Below are positions 24,318-31,704 of a DNA stretch of 64,000 nucleotides, piece after piece. The DNA is from Rhodobacteraceae bacterium Alg238-R152 (GTDB taxonomy: Bacteria; Pseudomonadota; Alphaproteobacteria; Rhodobacterales; Rhodobacteraceae). The notes below the pieces were generated by a model. The model was not told where the DNA came from. It saw only the letters and a program-made list of their open reading frames with translations, and did not search any database. The first letter of the stretch is position 1; every line of letters begins with the position of its first letter. The stretch covers positions 310,001-374,000 of the forward strand of contig UNRJ01000003.1 in assembly GCA_900537125.1 (NCBI GenBank). The letters are read 5' to 3'. The translations under genes were made by a program, and so were the position numbers.

Positions 24318-24459
24318 ACAGTTGAATGAGCGACAAAACCGACCTTCGCTATTTTACGCCAACCTGCCGTCCAAAGTTGCTCAATCTTATGGTGACAGTC
24401 TCGGGCAAAATACCCGTTGGCTGTGCAAGCTCCAATCACTGCGTCTTGGTTGGATCGCA

Positions 24460-24987
24460 TCAGTGATGCGGATCTTCACCTGAGGCCATCTGTATGTGGT
24501 GCGCCTGATGGTGCGCACCGATGGTCATAACGCCGAAGAACCCGAGACCAAGGACGCGGGCAAGCTCCTGTTCGGTTTGAACCTCGATGTGCATGGTCAC
24601 TCCCCCCGTGGAGGGTTGAGCAGTCACTGTCCATCCGGTTGCCGTTTCCAACATCGGTGAATGTGCCGTCGCCATGCGTGCGACGGCATCGGCCACAATC
24701 CCCTCGCCGGTGACGCGAAACTCGACTATCCTGCCTTCGGTCTGAGTGTTCACGGTCGCTTGGGTCGTGACCAACTCCATATCCACGAGGTGATCGCGCA
24801 GCGCCTGAATATTGACCTTGGTCCAGTCGGTACCGGGGTCGTCTGACAGGATTTGTACGATTTCCGAAATTGCGGCGAAGGCGGACTGCCCTGTTTCCAA
24901 AGGGCCGTCCGAGCCCTGATGGGCATGTTGGGCGGCGGCTGGAAGGGCTATGAGCGCCACGATGGCGCAAAGTGTCGTTCTGATCAT
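24460..24987 (-). CDS. Secreted protein of unknown function, His-rich tail
   Basis: A 175-residue protein with a signal peptide ending near LPAAAQ, a mature start HAHQGSDG and a C-terminal GAHHQAHHIQMASGEDPHH. The His clusters at both ends could bind metal such as copper. The central part is a predicted alpha/beta domain with no motif I recognise. It is divergent from the Crp/Fnr gene and close to the copper cluster, suggesting a periplasmic metal role. Confidence 0.65.
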   Translation of the reverse strand: MIRTTLCAIVALIALPAAAQHAHQGSDGPLETGQSAFAAISEIVQILSDDPGTDWTKVNIQALRDHLVDMELVTTQATVNTQTEGRIVEFRVTGEGIVADAVARMATAHSPMLETATGWTVTAQPSTGGVTMHIEVQTEQELARVLGLGFFGVMTIGAHHQAHHIQMASGEDPHH

Positions 24988-25047
24988 GGTATGTCCGTTC
25001 TTGCATTTGGGGTTGGTGGCTTGCTACACCCCAGACGCAGATCCGAA

Positions 25048-25063
25048 TATGATTGAAATCACA
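25048..25063 (+). promoter_or_regulatory. Candidate Crp/Fnr-type site at the regulator start
   Basis: TATGA-TTGAAA-TCACA resembles a CRP-type site with 6-bp spacing and ends on the first base of the start codon used for the Crp/Fnr gene. That position would allow autorepression, or mean that the true start is downstream. It also lies in the gap shared with the divergent His-tail gene. Confidence 0.3.
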
Positions 25064-25653
25064 TGTTACCCACCCCGTTCGGCGCATTGGATGAAAAATC
25101 TCTGTCTCAAATGCGTTATTCCATTGGAGACCACGTGTTCCGGCAGGGCGACACCACAAAGGGCATATTCTTTGTGGCGTCAGGTGGCATCTGCCTAACT
25201 CGCGTGACGGAATCTGGAAACTCCGTAACGATCTACAACGCTCAGACTGGCGACATGTTTGCCGAAGCATCCATTTATTCGGATCACTACCACTGCGACG
25301 CGATTTGTACTGCTCCATCCGAAGTTGTTCGGATTTCGAAGCAAGCCATCCAGAAGCAACTACGTGAAGACACGGCTTTTTCGGAAGGGATCACCAAGCG
25401 ATTGGCGGTGCAGGTGCAGGATTACCGCCAGCTATTGACGCTGCACGCTTTGAAATCAGCGAACGACCGCGTATTGCTGGCGGTAGAATTGGGCAAGCTG
25501 ACCGGTTCGGTCACACAATTCGCCAACCAGATCGGGTTGACCAAAGAAGCCTGCTATCGGGCCCTCAGAGATCTGTCTGATCGGGGATTGCTGACAAAAA
25601 CCGGGCGCGGGCGCTATGCTCCCACGCCACGTAGCGAAGACCGCCTTCCTTAG
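25063..25653 (+). CDS. Crp/Fnr family transcriptional regulator
   Basis: A 196-residue regulator with an N-terminal cyclic-nucleotide-binding-type beta roll (IGDHVFRQGDTTKGIFFVASG through GDMFAEASIYSDHYHCDAICTAP) and a C-terminal HTH (TQFANQIGLTKEACYRALRDLSDRGLL). The four-Cys N-terminal cluster of oxygen-sensing Fnr is absent; two Cys lie in YHCDAIC. No clear Shine-Dalgarno precedes 25063, so the start is uncertain. It is next to the copper and cytochrome genes and likely regulates some of them. Effector unknown. Confidence 0.85.
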   Translation: MLPTPFGALDEKSLSQMRYSIGDHVFRQGDTTKGIFFVASGGICLTRVTESGNSVTIYNAQTGDMFAEASIYSDHYHCDAICTAPSEVVRISKQAIQKQLREDTAFSEGITKRLAVQVQDYRQLLTLHALKSANDRVLLAVELGKLTGSVTQFANQIGLTKEACYRALRDLSDRGLLTKTGRGRYAPTPRSEDRLP

Positions 25654-26081
25654 TTGTGCGGTGGGTTGCGACCGGCTTGAATTTGCTGAACGCGGTCCGG
25701 CCAGGTTGATCTGATATAGGCCAGGATGTCCCAAATATCGTCATCGGTGAGAGCATCACCAAAACCCGGCATACCGCTTGCGAAGCCGGTGACACCGCGC
25801 GCAGCCAATGCTTCCTCTCCACCAAGCCGAGTGTATTCGAACAAAAGCTGGTTATCGTGGTGCCATGTGTGCCCGGTCTCATCATGGGGCGGTGCGGGCA
25901 AGACGCCGTTTTCATCAGGCGTGCGCCAGTCGGGTTTCCCTTCAAGACTGGCCCCATGGCAGGACGCGCATTGTTCGCTGTAGAGGGTTTGACCATTGGT
26001 TAAATCTCGGTCATCCAATTCGTGACCGGCGATTGCACCGGTCGCGATACAGCATGCGGCAATGATCAAAACGCGTTTCAT
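25650..26081 (-). CDS. Periplasmic c-type cytochrome
   Basis: A 143-residue mono-heme cytochrome c. A signal peptide starts at MKRVLIIAACC; the heme motif is CASCH at residues 38-42; the likely Met ligand is in FASGMPGFGD. The chosen start at 26081 overlaps the oxidase stop by 4 nt. As the last gene of the copper operon it may pass electrons from or to the multicopper oxidase. The stop region overlaps the convergent Crp/Fnr gene end by 4 nt. Confidence 0.85.
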   Translation of the reverse strand: MKRVLIIAACCIATGAIAGHELDDRDLTNGQTLYSEQCASCHGASLEGKPDWRTPDENGVLPAPPHDETGHTWHHDNQLLFEYTRLGGEEALAARGVTGFASGMPGFGDALTDDDIWDILAYIRSTWPDRVQQIQAGRNPPHN

Positions 26082-27397
26082 GCGACTTCCACCCATGTCT
26101 TCATACCCGCCGCCTGATGCCCCAGCATGTGACAATGCAACAGCCATTTTCCGGGGTTGTCGAACACGCAGACGATGTCGCGGGTCTCACCCGCGTCCAC
26201 AAGTGTGGTGTCTCGAAAAGCGCCCAGATTGTTGTCAGCCCGGACCTCAAAGAAATGATGCCCGTGCAGATGGATGCCATGCGGGAAACGGGTGTCGTTC
26301 GCCAGACGAATACGCGCTGTCTGCCCACGTTCGAACAGATGAAACGGGGTATCCGTCAGACCGGACTGCCCGTTGAACGCCCAGATATCGCCACCCATCA
26401 TACCTTGCATCATGCGACGGCTCATGGCCCCACCTTCCATGGTAAGCGTCAGGGAAACCGCATTGTCTAAGTCGGGCTGCGTAACCTCGTTTGGTGGCAA
26501 CGCAGAAATCTCCGATGGTTGCCGCTCCGTGTTCGCGTCCTCAACGAGGATTTCACCCAGCAAGTAGGGGCCGTCCTGCGTGGGAAACATGAAGGCGATT
26601 TGGTCCGGGGAATTGACATCAGCAATGATATCCGCGCGTTGGGCCGGGGCAAGAATGAGACTGGATAACTCCTGTGGACTGACAAGGGGCATGCCGTCCA
26701 AGGCAACAACGTTACCTTCAATGCCTTCAAGCTCAACAGGGAAAATCCTGTCAGTCGCGACATTGATCAGACGAAGGCGCACACGATCACCACGACGGAC
26801 GGGCGTGCTCGGTTCGACAAGAGCACGGGCATAGTTGCCGAGCCGCCCCTGATGCGCCTGATCGTGCATATTTTCGAAACCATCGGCCAGCGTGCCCGCT
26901 TCGGTCATGCGCCAATCATCTATCAACACGATCAAATCGTGATCCACGTCCGGTGGCGTCAACTCTTCCACGATCAACGGGCCATAGAGCCCCTTTGCAA
27001 CCTGTTCCCAAGATCGGTTGTGCGAATGGTACCAGAAGGTGCCTGCATCCGGCGCACGGAAACGATAGGCGAACTCGGCATCCACTTCGACGACGTCTTG
27101 CGTCAGGCCCGGAACGCCATCCATTGCATTGTCGATACGCAGCCCATGCCAATGCACCGCCGATCCCTCGCCGATCTGGTTCCGGAACCGGATGTCAAAG
27201 ATTTCTCCCTGACGGGTCCGCAGCACTGGTCCGGGCGTGCTGCCGTTGAATCCCAGCATAGGCGTTGCCGGTTCCCCAACGGGCAGGATTTGCGCGCTGA
27301 CCGGCTGCGCAACCAGTTCCGTTGGGGTTGAAGCAAGTGTGATACGCGGAACCAATGCCGCCACGCTTGTCGTGATCAAGAATTCTCGTCTGTTCAT
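26078..27397 (-). CDS. Multicopper oxidase (CueO/CopA-like)
   Basis: Periplasmic oxidase of the laccase type, probably oxidising Cu(I) or another reductant. The 439-residue protein has a twin-arginine-like leader (NRREFLITTS), three cupredoxin domains and all four copper motifs: HWHG (82-85), HSH (124-126), HGIHLHGHHF and HCHMLGHQAAGM (His421, Cys422, His423, His427, Met432). A Met-rich insert (MSRRMMQGMMGG) resembles the cuprous-ion site of copper oxidases. It sits in an operon with copC, copD and two cytochromes. Confidence 0.92.
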   Translation of the reverse strand: MNRREFLITTSVAALVPRITLASTPTELVAQPVSAQILPVGEPATPMLGFNGSTPGPVLRTRQGEIFDIRFRNQIGEGSAVHWHGLRIDNAMDGVPGLTQDVVEVDAEFAYRFRAPDAGTFWYHSHNRSWEQVAKGLYGPLIVEELTPPDVDHDLIVLIDDWRMTEAGTLADGFENMHDQAHQGRLGNYARALVEPSTPVRRGDRVRLRLINVATDRIFPVELEGIEGNVVALDGMPLVSPQELSSLILAPAQRADIIADVNSPDQIAFMFPTQDGPYLLGEILVEDANTERQPSEISALPPNEVTQPDLDNAVSLTLTMEGGAMSRRMMQGMMGGDIWAFNGQSGLTDTPFHLFERGQTARIRLANDTRFPHGIHLHGHHFFEVRADNNLGAFRDTTLVDAGETRDIVCVFDNPGKWLLHCHMLGHQAAGMKTWVEVA

Positions 27398-27405
27398 GGA
27401 AGGCC

Positions 27406-28278
27406 TCAGTTCGGAAGGGTCTGAACGCTGGTGAGTGTTGCGGTTGCCGCAAGCACGACCAGGATGACCGCTGTTTCAATTTCGATGGAGCGCGCCAGAT
27501 GCTGCGCGGCTTTGCTGTCTCCGGCCTGCATGGCGGGAACAAAACGAAGTTTGTTTGCGGCTGCCAGAATCAGGATCGCGCCGACAAGCACCAGCTTGAT
27601 CAGAAGGGTTTGCCCATACCCGGTTGACAAGAGTGCCCTCAGATCGCCCAGCAACAGCCAGGCCATCAACAGGCCTGCCAGGATCAGCACCGGGACAATC
27701 ACTGCCGCTGCTTGCCCAAAACGATGCCCCAGCAGGGCCGCGTCGTCCAAGTGTTCTGGCAGTCGTGACAGGTTCCGTAAGGGGCCAAGGATACCGATCC
27801 AGAACGCGATACCAAGAAGGTGCAATAGAAGGAGCAGACGAATGCCAGTTTGCTGCAAGTCAGGTACGTGCCCGATTTTTGCAAAGGACCATAAGGCAAT
27901 GGTCCCGCCAGCAAGTGAAACCCACGTCCCAAAACGGGGAATGAACATTCCCGCGATTAGGATTGCCATACCAACAACCCGATAAACCAAAACGTCGCCA
28001 ACCGGTGTTTGCCACAACAGCCCGAGCATTTCGGGATCCGTCATGCCATCGGCTCCACCCGTCAGAGCGGCCCCGCGCAGCATGAAGCCGAACACCGCTG
28101 CGAAAATGGCAAGTCCCGCCAACACCACAGCCTTCGCCTTGATCCGGCGGCATAGTGGTAGCACCAGATTTGGAAAGGCCGCTAGAATGATCACAAGCCC
28201 GGTCGACCCAACGACGCCAAAATACAGCGTCAGTTTGGCGAATATCGCGGCTATTCCCCAGATATCCGGCATGGTCAT
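27406..28278 (-). CDS. copD: CopD family copper transport membrane protein
   Basis: A 290-residue inner-membrane protein with about eight hydrophobic segments, of the CopD/YcnJ type thought to import copper delivered by CopC. The conserved helix LLLLLHLLGIAFWIGIL carries the typical His, and other His/Met residues lie at membrane edges. The start at 28278 overlaps the copC stop (ATGA); a longer upstream reading lies within copC. Confidence 0.88.
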   Translation of the reverse strand: MTMPDIWGIAAIFAKLTLYFGVVGSTGLVIILAAFPNLVLPLCRRIKAKAVVLAGLAIFAAVFGFMLRGAALTGGADGMTDPEMLGLLWQTPVGDVLVYRVVGMAILIAGMFIPRFGTWVSLAGGTIALWSFAKIGHVPDLQQTGIRLLLLLHLLGIAFWIGILGPLRNLSRLPEHLDDAALLGHRFGQAAAVIVPVLILAGLLMAWLLLGDLRALLSTGYGQTLLIKLVLVGAILILAAANKLRFVPAMQAGDSKAAQHLARSIEIETAVILVVLAATATLTSVQTLPN

Positions 28279-28616
28279 TCCACCGTGAACGAGAATTCGC
28301 CCTGCATGGCGTGCCCGTCTGAACCTAATCCCCGCCATTCGATGCGGTAGGTGCCTTTCCCCATGCCTTCGAGGGGCAGCGTGAACACACGGTCAAAGCT
28401 CGTCTGATCCCCGAGTTCAAGCCGGACAGACGGATGATCCTGATGGTGCAGATCCACCCGTGTAAGACGGATATCATTGGCAAAGATGAAGCTGATCTCG
28501 GGCGGGACTTCCGTGATTGTCGCGCCATTCTCAGGCGTTGTGTGATCTACGGGTGAATGCGCAAACGCACTGGTCGCCAGAACGGTCATCAACGCAAATG
28601 TGGTAAGTTTGTTCAT
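28275..28616 (-). CDS. copC: CopC periplasmic copper-binding protein
   Basis: A 113-residue copper chaperone with a signal peptide ending at Ala19, so the mature chain begins with His20. His20, Asp100 and His102 (SDGHAMQGEF) form the classic Cu(II) site. The fold segment PPEISFIFANDIRL matches the family. It overlaps copD by 4 nt and lies 11 nt after the upstream cytochrome gene. Confidence 0.93.
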   Translation of the reverse strand: MNKLTTFALMTVLATSAFAHSPVDHTTPENGATITEVPPEISFIFANDIRLTRVDLHHQDHPSVRLELGDQTSFDRVFTLPLEGMGKGTYRIEWRGLGSDGHAMQGEFSFTVE

Positions 28617-28627
28617 TTGAGTATTCC

Positions 28628-29059
28628 TTAGTTTATTCCATTGGCACGCTGGATTTCGCGGATGTAGGCGGTGACCATGGCAACGTCACCACGGGTCAAG
28701 CCTTCGACCGGTGGCATGTCACCAAAACGCCAGTGATGGCTTCTGACTCCGTTCGCGACAGCGCGCTGAAAGGATTCGTCAGCGTGATGGCTGGGCTCAT
28801 AGATCACATGGATCAATGGTGGTCCCGCGCCCTCAACACCAACAGCGTTGGTGCCGTGACAGGCGGTACAGGTATTCTCGAATATGCGTTGGCCTATCGC
28901 TGCGTTGCCGTCGATTTGCGGCATCTGGATCGCAACAATTGCGTTACCTTCAACAGGTGCCGCTTGCGCGACTTCCTCTGCGGGGCCGGGTCGAAGAACG
29001 AGGTATGCAGCGACGGCTGCCACGGCGCACGCGCCGATCACGATGTATTTTTTGTTCAT
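28628..29059 (-). CDS. Membrane-anchored c-type cytochrome
   Basis: A 143-residue cytochrome with an N-terminal membrane anchor (MNKKYIVIGACAVAAVAAYL) and one heme site CTACH (residues 64-68). The Met ligand is likely in WRFGDMPPV. A longer upstream frame exists, but the start at 29059 gives the anchor directly. It belongs to the copper operon and could link the multicopper oxidase to the respiratory chain. Confidence 0.88.
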   Translation of the reverse strand: MNKKYIVIGACAVAAVAAYLVLRPGPAEEVAQAAPVEGNAIVAIQMPQIDGNAAIGQRIFENTCTACHGTNAVGVEGAGPPLIHVIYEPSHHADESFQRAVANGVRSHHWRFGDMPPVEGLTRGDVAMVTAYIREIQRANGIN

Positions 29060-29157
29060 GGATTGGTCCTTACCTTGTGAAACAGGGGCGGGCCGCAGTG
29101 TTCCTGCGACCTTTCTAAAACGCTGATCACTCACGCAAGCAGCGCTGAAATCCTGAT

Positions 29158-29526
29158 TCAAAGGTTGGGTGGTCTGTCCGGGTTGTCCGGCTCTTCCAGA
29201 GTTGAGAGGTGGCCAACCTGCCAACCCAATACGGCCTCGGATTGGTCAAAAACTGCGTCGGAAGTTAGCAGTATTAGCGCGAGAGAATTGCACAGGAATG
29301 GATTGCATTCGTCATGCTCTATCCCATCTGATCCAAGCAGTGTGCTGCTCCTCAATTCTCCCAAAGCGTGGCCAGTGTGGTTTTCGACCACAGGCATGAC
29401 CTTGTGCTCGTCACAATGCCCACCAACGCAACCCATGGATAAAGCATGCGAAGCGCTGCTCAGCCCCGTCATAAAGACCAGAAGAACAACAAGCAGTATT
29501 GAGGTTATGTTTCGAAGGCACTTCAC
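29158..29526 (-). CDS. Small secreted Cys/His protein, first gene of the copper run
   Basis: A 122-residue protein with a signal peptide (MKCLRNITSILLVVLLVFMTGLSSASHA) and a mature start with GCVGGHCDEHK, a likely metal-binding Cys/His cluster, plus a later DECNPFLC pair. Otherwise unrecognised. It lies 98 nt upstream of the cytochrome gene on the same strand. A 140-codon frame on the opposite strand covers the same region but has no features of a real gene. Confidence 0.6.
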   Translation of the reverse strand: MKCLRNITSILLVVLLVFMTGLSSASHALSMGCVGGHCDEHKVMPVVENHTGHALGELRSSTLLGSDGIEHDECNPFLCNSLALILLTSDAVFDQSEAVLGWQVGHLSTLEEPDNPDRPPNL

Positions 29527-29677
29527 GCAGCGAAGCTATCTCAGTTTCCGATCCATTACAACGCGAGCCCTCTGTCAGGTGGTATGAACTCCAACCGCCC
29601 TAAGAAAAAAGCCACTCACCCGATTGCAGACCTCCAGGCAACACGCCGCATTTGATAAAATGAGCTTTTTCCGGCCG

Positions 29678-29878
29678 TTAGCTGCGGTTTGCGCCAATGT
29701 CCGTTTCAGCGGGATGATCTGAGCAGTTTGATGTTTCAGGATGACCATCATCGTAAAGCGCCGCCTGTGTTTCACCATTGTCCCAATGATACAGCAAGCC
29801 GATTTCTTCGCCTGTCTTGATACATGTAATGCGGCCGATGGCTTCGGCCGTTGTGCGAGCACTCTCAAATTCGGGCAA
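29678..29878 (-). CDS. Short hypothetical protein downstream of XRE repressor
   Basis: A 66-residue acidic protein starting 2 nt after the XRE-gene stop. It contains RITCIKTGEEIGLLYHWDNGETQAALYDDG, which resembles short uncharacterised proteins that accompany HTH genes in islands. No catalytic motif. Possibly one half of a small regulatory or toxin-antitoxin-like pair, but there is no toxin signature. Confidence 0.55.
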   Translation of the reverse strand: MPEFESARTTAEAIGRITCIKTGEEIGLLYHWDNGETQAALYDDGHPETSNCSDHPAETDIGANRS

Positions 29879-29880
29879 AA

Positions 29881-30093
29881 CTAGCCCCTCTCGTTAAACA
29901 ATTCCTTTGGATCGACGCCGAGAGCATCCGCGATCCGCTCCAGAACATCGATTGATGCCGAATTTTTGGCGAGTTCGATCTCGCTGATATAGCTGCGATC
30001 GACTTCCGCAGCTAAGGCTAATTGTTCTTGGCTCAATCCTCTGGAATTTCTTAGATTCCGTACATTTAGTCCTACTCGTTCCCGCAATTTCAT
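29881..30093 (-). CDS. XRE family HTH transcriptional regulator
   Basis: A 70-residue single-domain Cro/C1-type DNA-binding protein: RNLRNSRGLSQEQLALAAEVDRSYISEIE is the HTH, ending GVDPKELFNERG. It is first in a two-gene unit. A perfect 12-bp palindrome (30130-30141) lies just upstream and is the obvious operator candidate. Confidence 0.9.
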   Translation of the reverse strand: MKLRERVGLNVRNLRNSRGLSQEQLALAAEVDRSYISEIELAKNSASIDVLERIADALGVDPKELFNERG

Positions 30094-30129
30094 GGCCTGT
30101 ATTCGGCCAGATCACAAGAACTGCTCTAC

Positions 30130-30141
30130 GGAATATATTCC
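30130..30141. promoter_or_regulatory. Palindrome GGAATATATTCC, candidate XRE operator
   Basis: A perfect 12-bp palindrome located 37 bp upstream of the XRE start, in the 199-bp gap to the divergent 30293 gene. Cro/C1-type regulators commonly bind such sites to control themselves and a divergent promoter. Confidence 0.5.
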
Positions 30142-30292
30142 ACAAAACGCGCGCGAGCATCACAAATGATGTTCTCGTATATGGTGTGATGGGGGCTGTT
30201 GGAGCTATATTTGCAATAATACAGTAATGTAGCAAAGGGCATATATTGATTTGTGGTGCAGATCTATCAGGAATTGGTTCTTTGGGGTCGCA

Positions 30293-30892
30293 ATGTCTCT
30301 GCTTTCCAGTGTGGCTCCGCAGACGGCAAAAGCCTATCAGGTTGACTGCGCCATTCTGCTTTGCCTGGCTGGTGGGTGGCCCGCGTCAGCAGAATGCGCT
30401 CATGCCCGTGCTGTGTTCATCCGTCGGATTACTCCCTGGCCGATCGAGCCACCATTACAAATCTGGCGTTGTCCTATGGGGGTTTCTGAGCGCGCGCCAT
30501 TGCAAAGCAAGGCCCCGAAAATCTGGGAAGCCAGCAACCAAACAGGTCAAACGCTCGGCCAAGTCATTCTGGCGCAAGTGGTCGAAGACGGTGCCGATAT
30601 CGACATCAGTGGCTTGGAATTCGATTTCGTGCGCTCAATCCGTGTCTGGGATGTTCGGCACTACAGTCATCGCGAACGTGGTCGCGACGATGATTGCTCC
30701 GAGAATTACAATATGCTCCTCGGCACCTACGGCACGCAGGGCGATTTCCGCTGGCAACGCACGACGCCAGCGGCCGCCCCGCAGTGGGTGCTTCCATCGC
30801 GGCGCTGTTCGTCATCAAATTGGCGTCGCGGAGTCGGCGTTGAATGGGAGGATCACGAAGGCAGCCACGGATATGAGTGGGTGGCCTATTAG
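30293..30892 (+). CDS. Conserved hypothetical protein of mobile elements
   Basis: A 199-residue protein (start at the ATG at 30293; an in-frame GTG/ATG further upstream is possible). A hydrophobic start (MSLLSSVAPQTAKAYQVDCAILLCLAGG) suggests export, then CAHARAVFIRRITPWPIEPPLQ. The family recurs, as I recall it, in roseobacter plasmids and integrative elements as a hypothetical protein. Two Cys pairs could form disulfides. Function unknown; a link to conjugation is inferred. Confidence 0.65.
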   Translation: MSLLSSVAPQTAKAYQVDCAILLCLAGGWPASAECAHARAVFIRRITPWPIEPPLQIWRCPMGVSERAPLQSKAPKIWEASNQTGQTLGQVILAQVVEDGADIDISGLEFDFVRSIRVWDVRHYSHRERGRDDDCSENYNMLLGTYGTQGDFRWQRTTPAAAPQWVLPSRRCSSSNWRRGVGVEWEDHEGSHGYEWVAY

Positions 30893-30894
30893 GG

Positions 30895-31209
30895 CTATTC
30901 CCCGATATCCTTCATGCGTTCCGAGATATCGACCGCAATGCGCTCATACAAGGCTGCTTGCTTGTCTCTGGGAGAGCCGGGCTTCGGGCTTCTTCGGCGG
31001 ATGCGCTTCGCGAGCCAGAAGAGCAGCCGCGCGGCGGGGTCTTCCAGTTTTTCCGGCACAGGGGCCGGATAATTTTCTTCGAGTAGGGCAACGACCTCAG
31101 CATTCATACTGCGGTGGTTGGCCTCAGCCGCGAGGCGTATCCGATCGCGAAGACCGTCCGGCAGCCGCACGATAAATTTATCCTGATTCTGAGAGCTTTG
31201 TTCTGCCAT
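30895..31209 (-). CDS. Arc-type ribbon-helix-helix protein
   Basis: A 104-residue protein whose N-terminal half is an Arc-like RHH domain: KFIVRLPDGLRDRIRLAAEANHRSMNAEVVALLEENY. A basic segment (KRIRRRSPKPG) follows. The start at 31209 gives MAEQSSQNQDKF and sits next to two inverted repeats. It is convergent with the 30293 gene (2 nt apart at the stops) and divergent from a second small RHH protein. Confidence 0.85.
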   Translation of the reverse strand: MAEQSSQNQDKFIVRLPDGLRDRIRLAAEANHRSMNAEVVALLEENYPAPVPEKLEDPAARLLFWLAKRIRRRSPKPGSPRDKQAALYERIAVDISERMKDIGE

Positions 31210-31211
31210 GG

Positions 31212-31224
31212 TGGCACTGTGCCA
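31212..31224. promoter_or_regulatory. Operator-like dyad TGGCAC-T-GTGCCA
   Basis: A perfect 13-bp inverted repeat directly before the RHH start at 31209. It shares the TGGCAC/GTGCCA half-site with the dyad at 31245-31261, as expected for an RHH operator array. Confidence 0.6.
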
Positions 31225-31244
31225 TAAAAAGCGATTGACGCAAT

Positions 31245-31261
31245 AGTGGCTAAGTGCCACT
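31245..31261. promoter_or_regulatory. Operator-like dyad AGTGGC-TAAGT-GCCACT
   Basis: A 6-bp inverted repeat with a 5-bp centre, between the two divergent RHH genes. It contains GTGCCA, the same half-site as the dyad 20 bp away, so one RHH protein probably binds both. Confidence 0.6.
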
Positions 31262-31293
31262 AACGAGATATTGTTTCAACCTGGAGGCGTTTC

Positions 31294-31488
31294 ATGAACA
31301 GTCGTAAACCAATGCAACTTCGGCTTCCGCAAGAGCTCAAGGAGTGGATCAAGGCGGAGTCCGATCGCAATGGAAACTCCCAAAACTCTGAAGTGATCCG
31401 CGCCATTCGCGCGGCAAAGGACAGGTGCTCCACACCTGGAGCAATTGGAAATATCATTATGGATCAGGGTGATAATGCGCGTTGTTAA
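31294..31488 (+). CDS. Short Arc-type ribbon-helix-helix protein
   Basis: A 64-residue RHH protein: MQLRLPQELKEWIKAESDRNGNSQNSEVIRAIRAA is the DNA-binding core. It is divergent from the longer RHH gene and upstream of the integrase. Together they probably control the integrase end of the element. GGAGGCGTTTC precedes the start. Confidence 0.8.
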   Translation: MNSRKPMQLRLPQELKEWIKAESDRNGNSQNSEVIRAIRAAKDRCSTPGAIGNIIMDQGDNARC

Positions 31489-31512
31489 CAAGGCGAGAGA
31501 GGTGCCGACACG

Positions 31513-31704
31513 ATGACCAAGGCAAGTGCACAGACGAAAGCGAAACAAGCCGCCTCGGCCTTTATACGCGAGGCGCGGGAGGCAGGTTGGCAACGCGCGA
31601 AGTTCGAGATCAAACCCGATGGCAGCGTCATCGTTGACGCCAACATGGTGGCGGCCGAGGCAGCTGATGATTTCTTGAATAGTGACTTGAGAATGGGCGA
31701 ATGA
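31513..31704 (+). CDS. Small protein coupled to the integrase
   Basis: A 63-residue protein with an Ala/Lys-rich helix (AKQAASAFIREAREAGWQRAKFEI) and a short beta segment KPDGSVIVDAN. Its end overlaps the integrase start by 4 nt (ATGA), so it is translated with it. It may be an excisionase-like or accessory factor, although no HTH is evident. Confidence 0.7.
   Translation: MTKASAQTKAKQAASAFIREAREAGWQRAKFEIKPDGSVIVDANMVAAEAADDFLNSDLRMGE

Noticed and set aside
29165-29587. 140-codon plus-strand frame
   Set aside because: It opposes the secreted Cys/His gene, whose signal peptide and operon direction make it the better choice.
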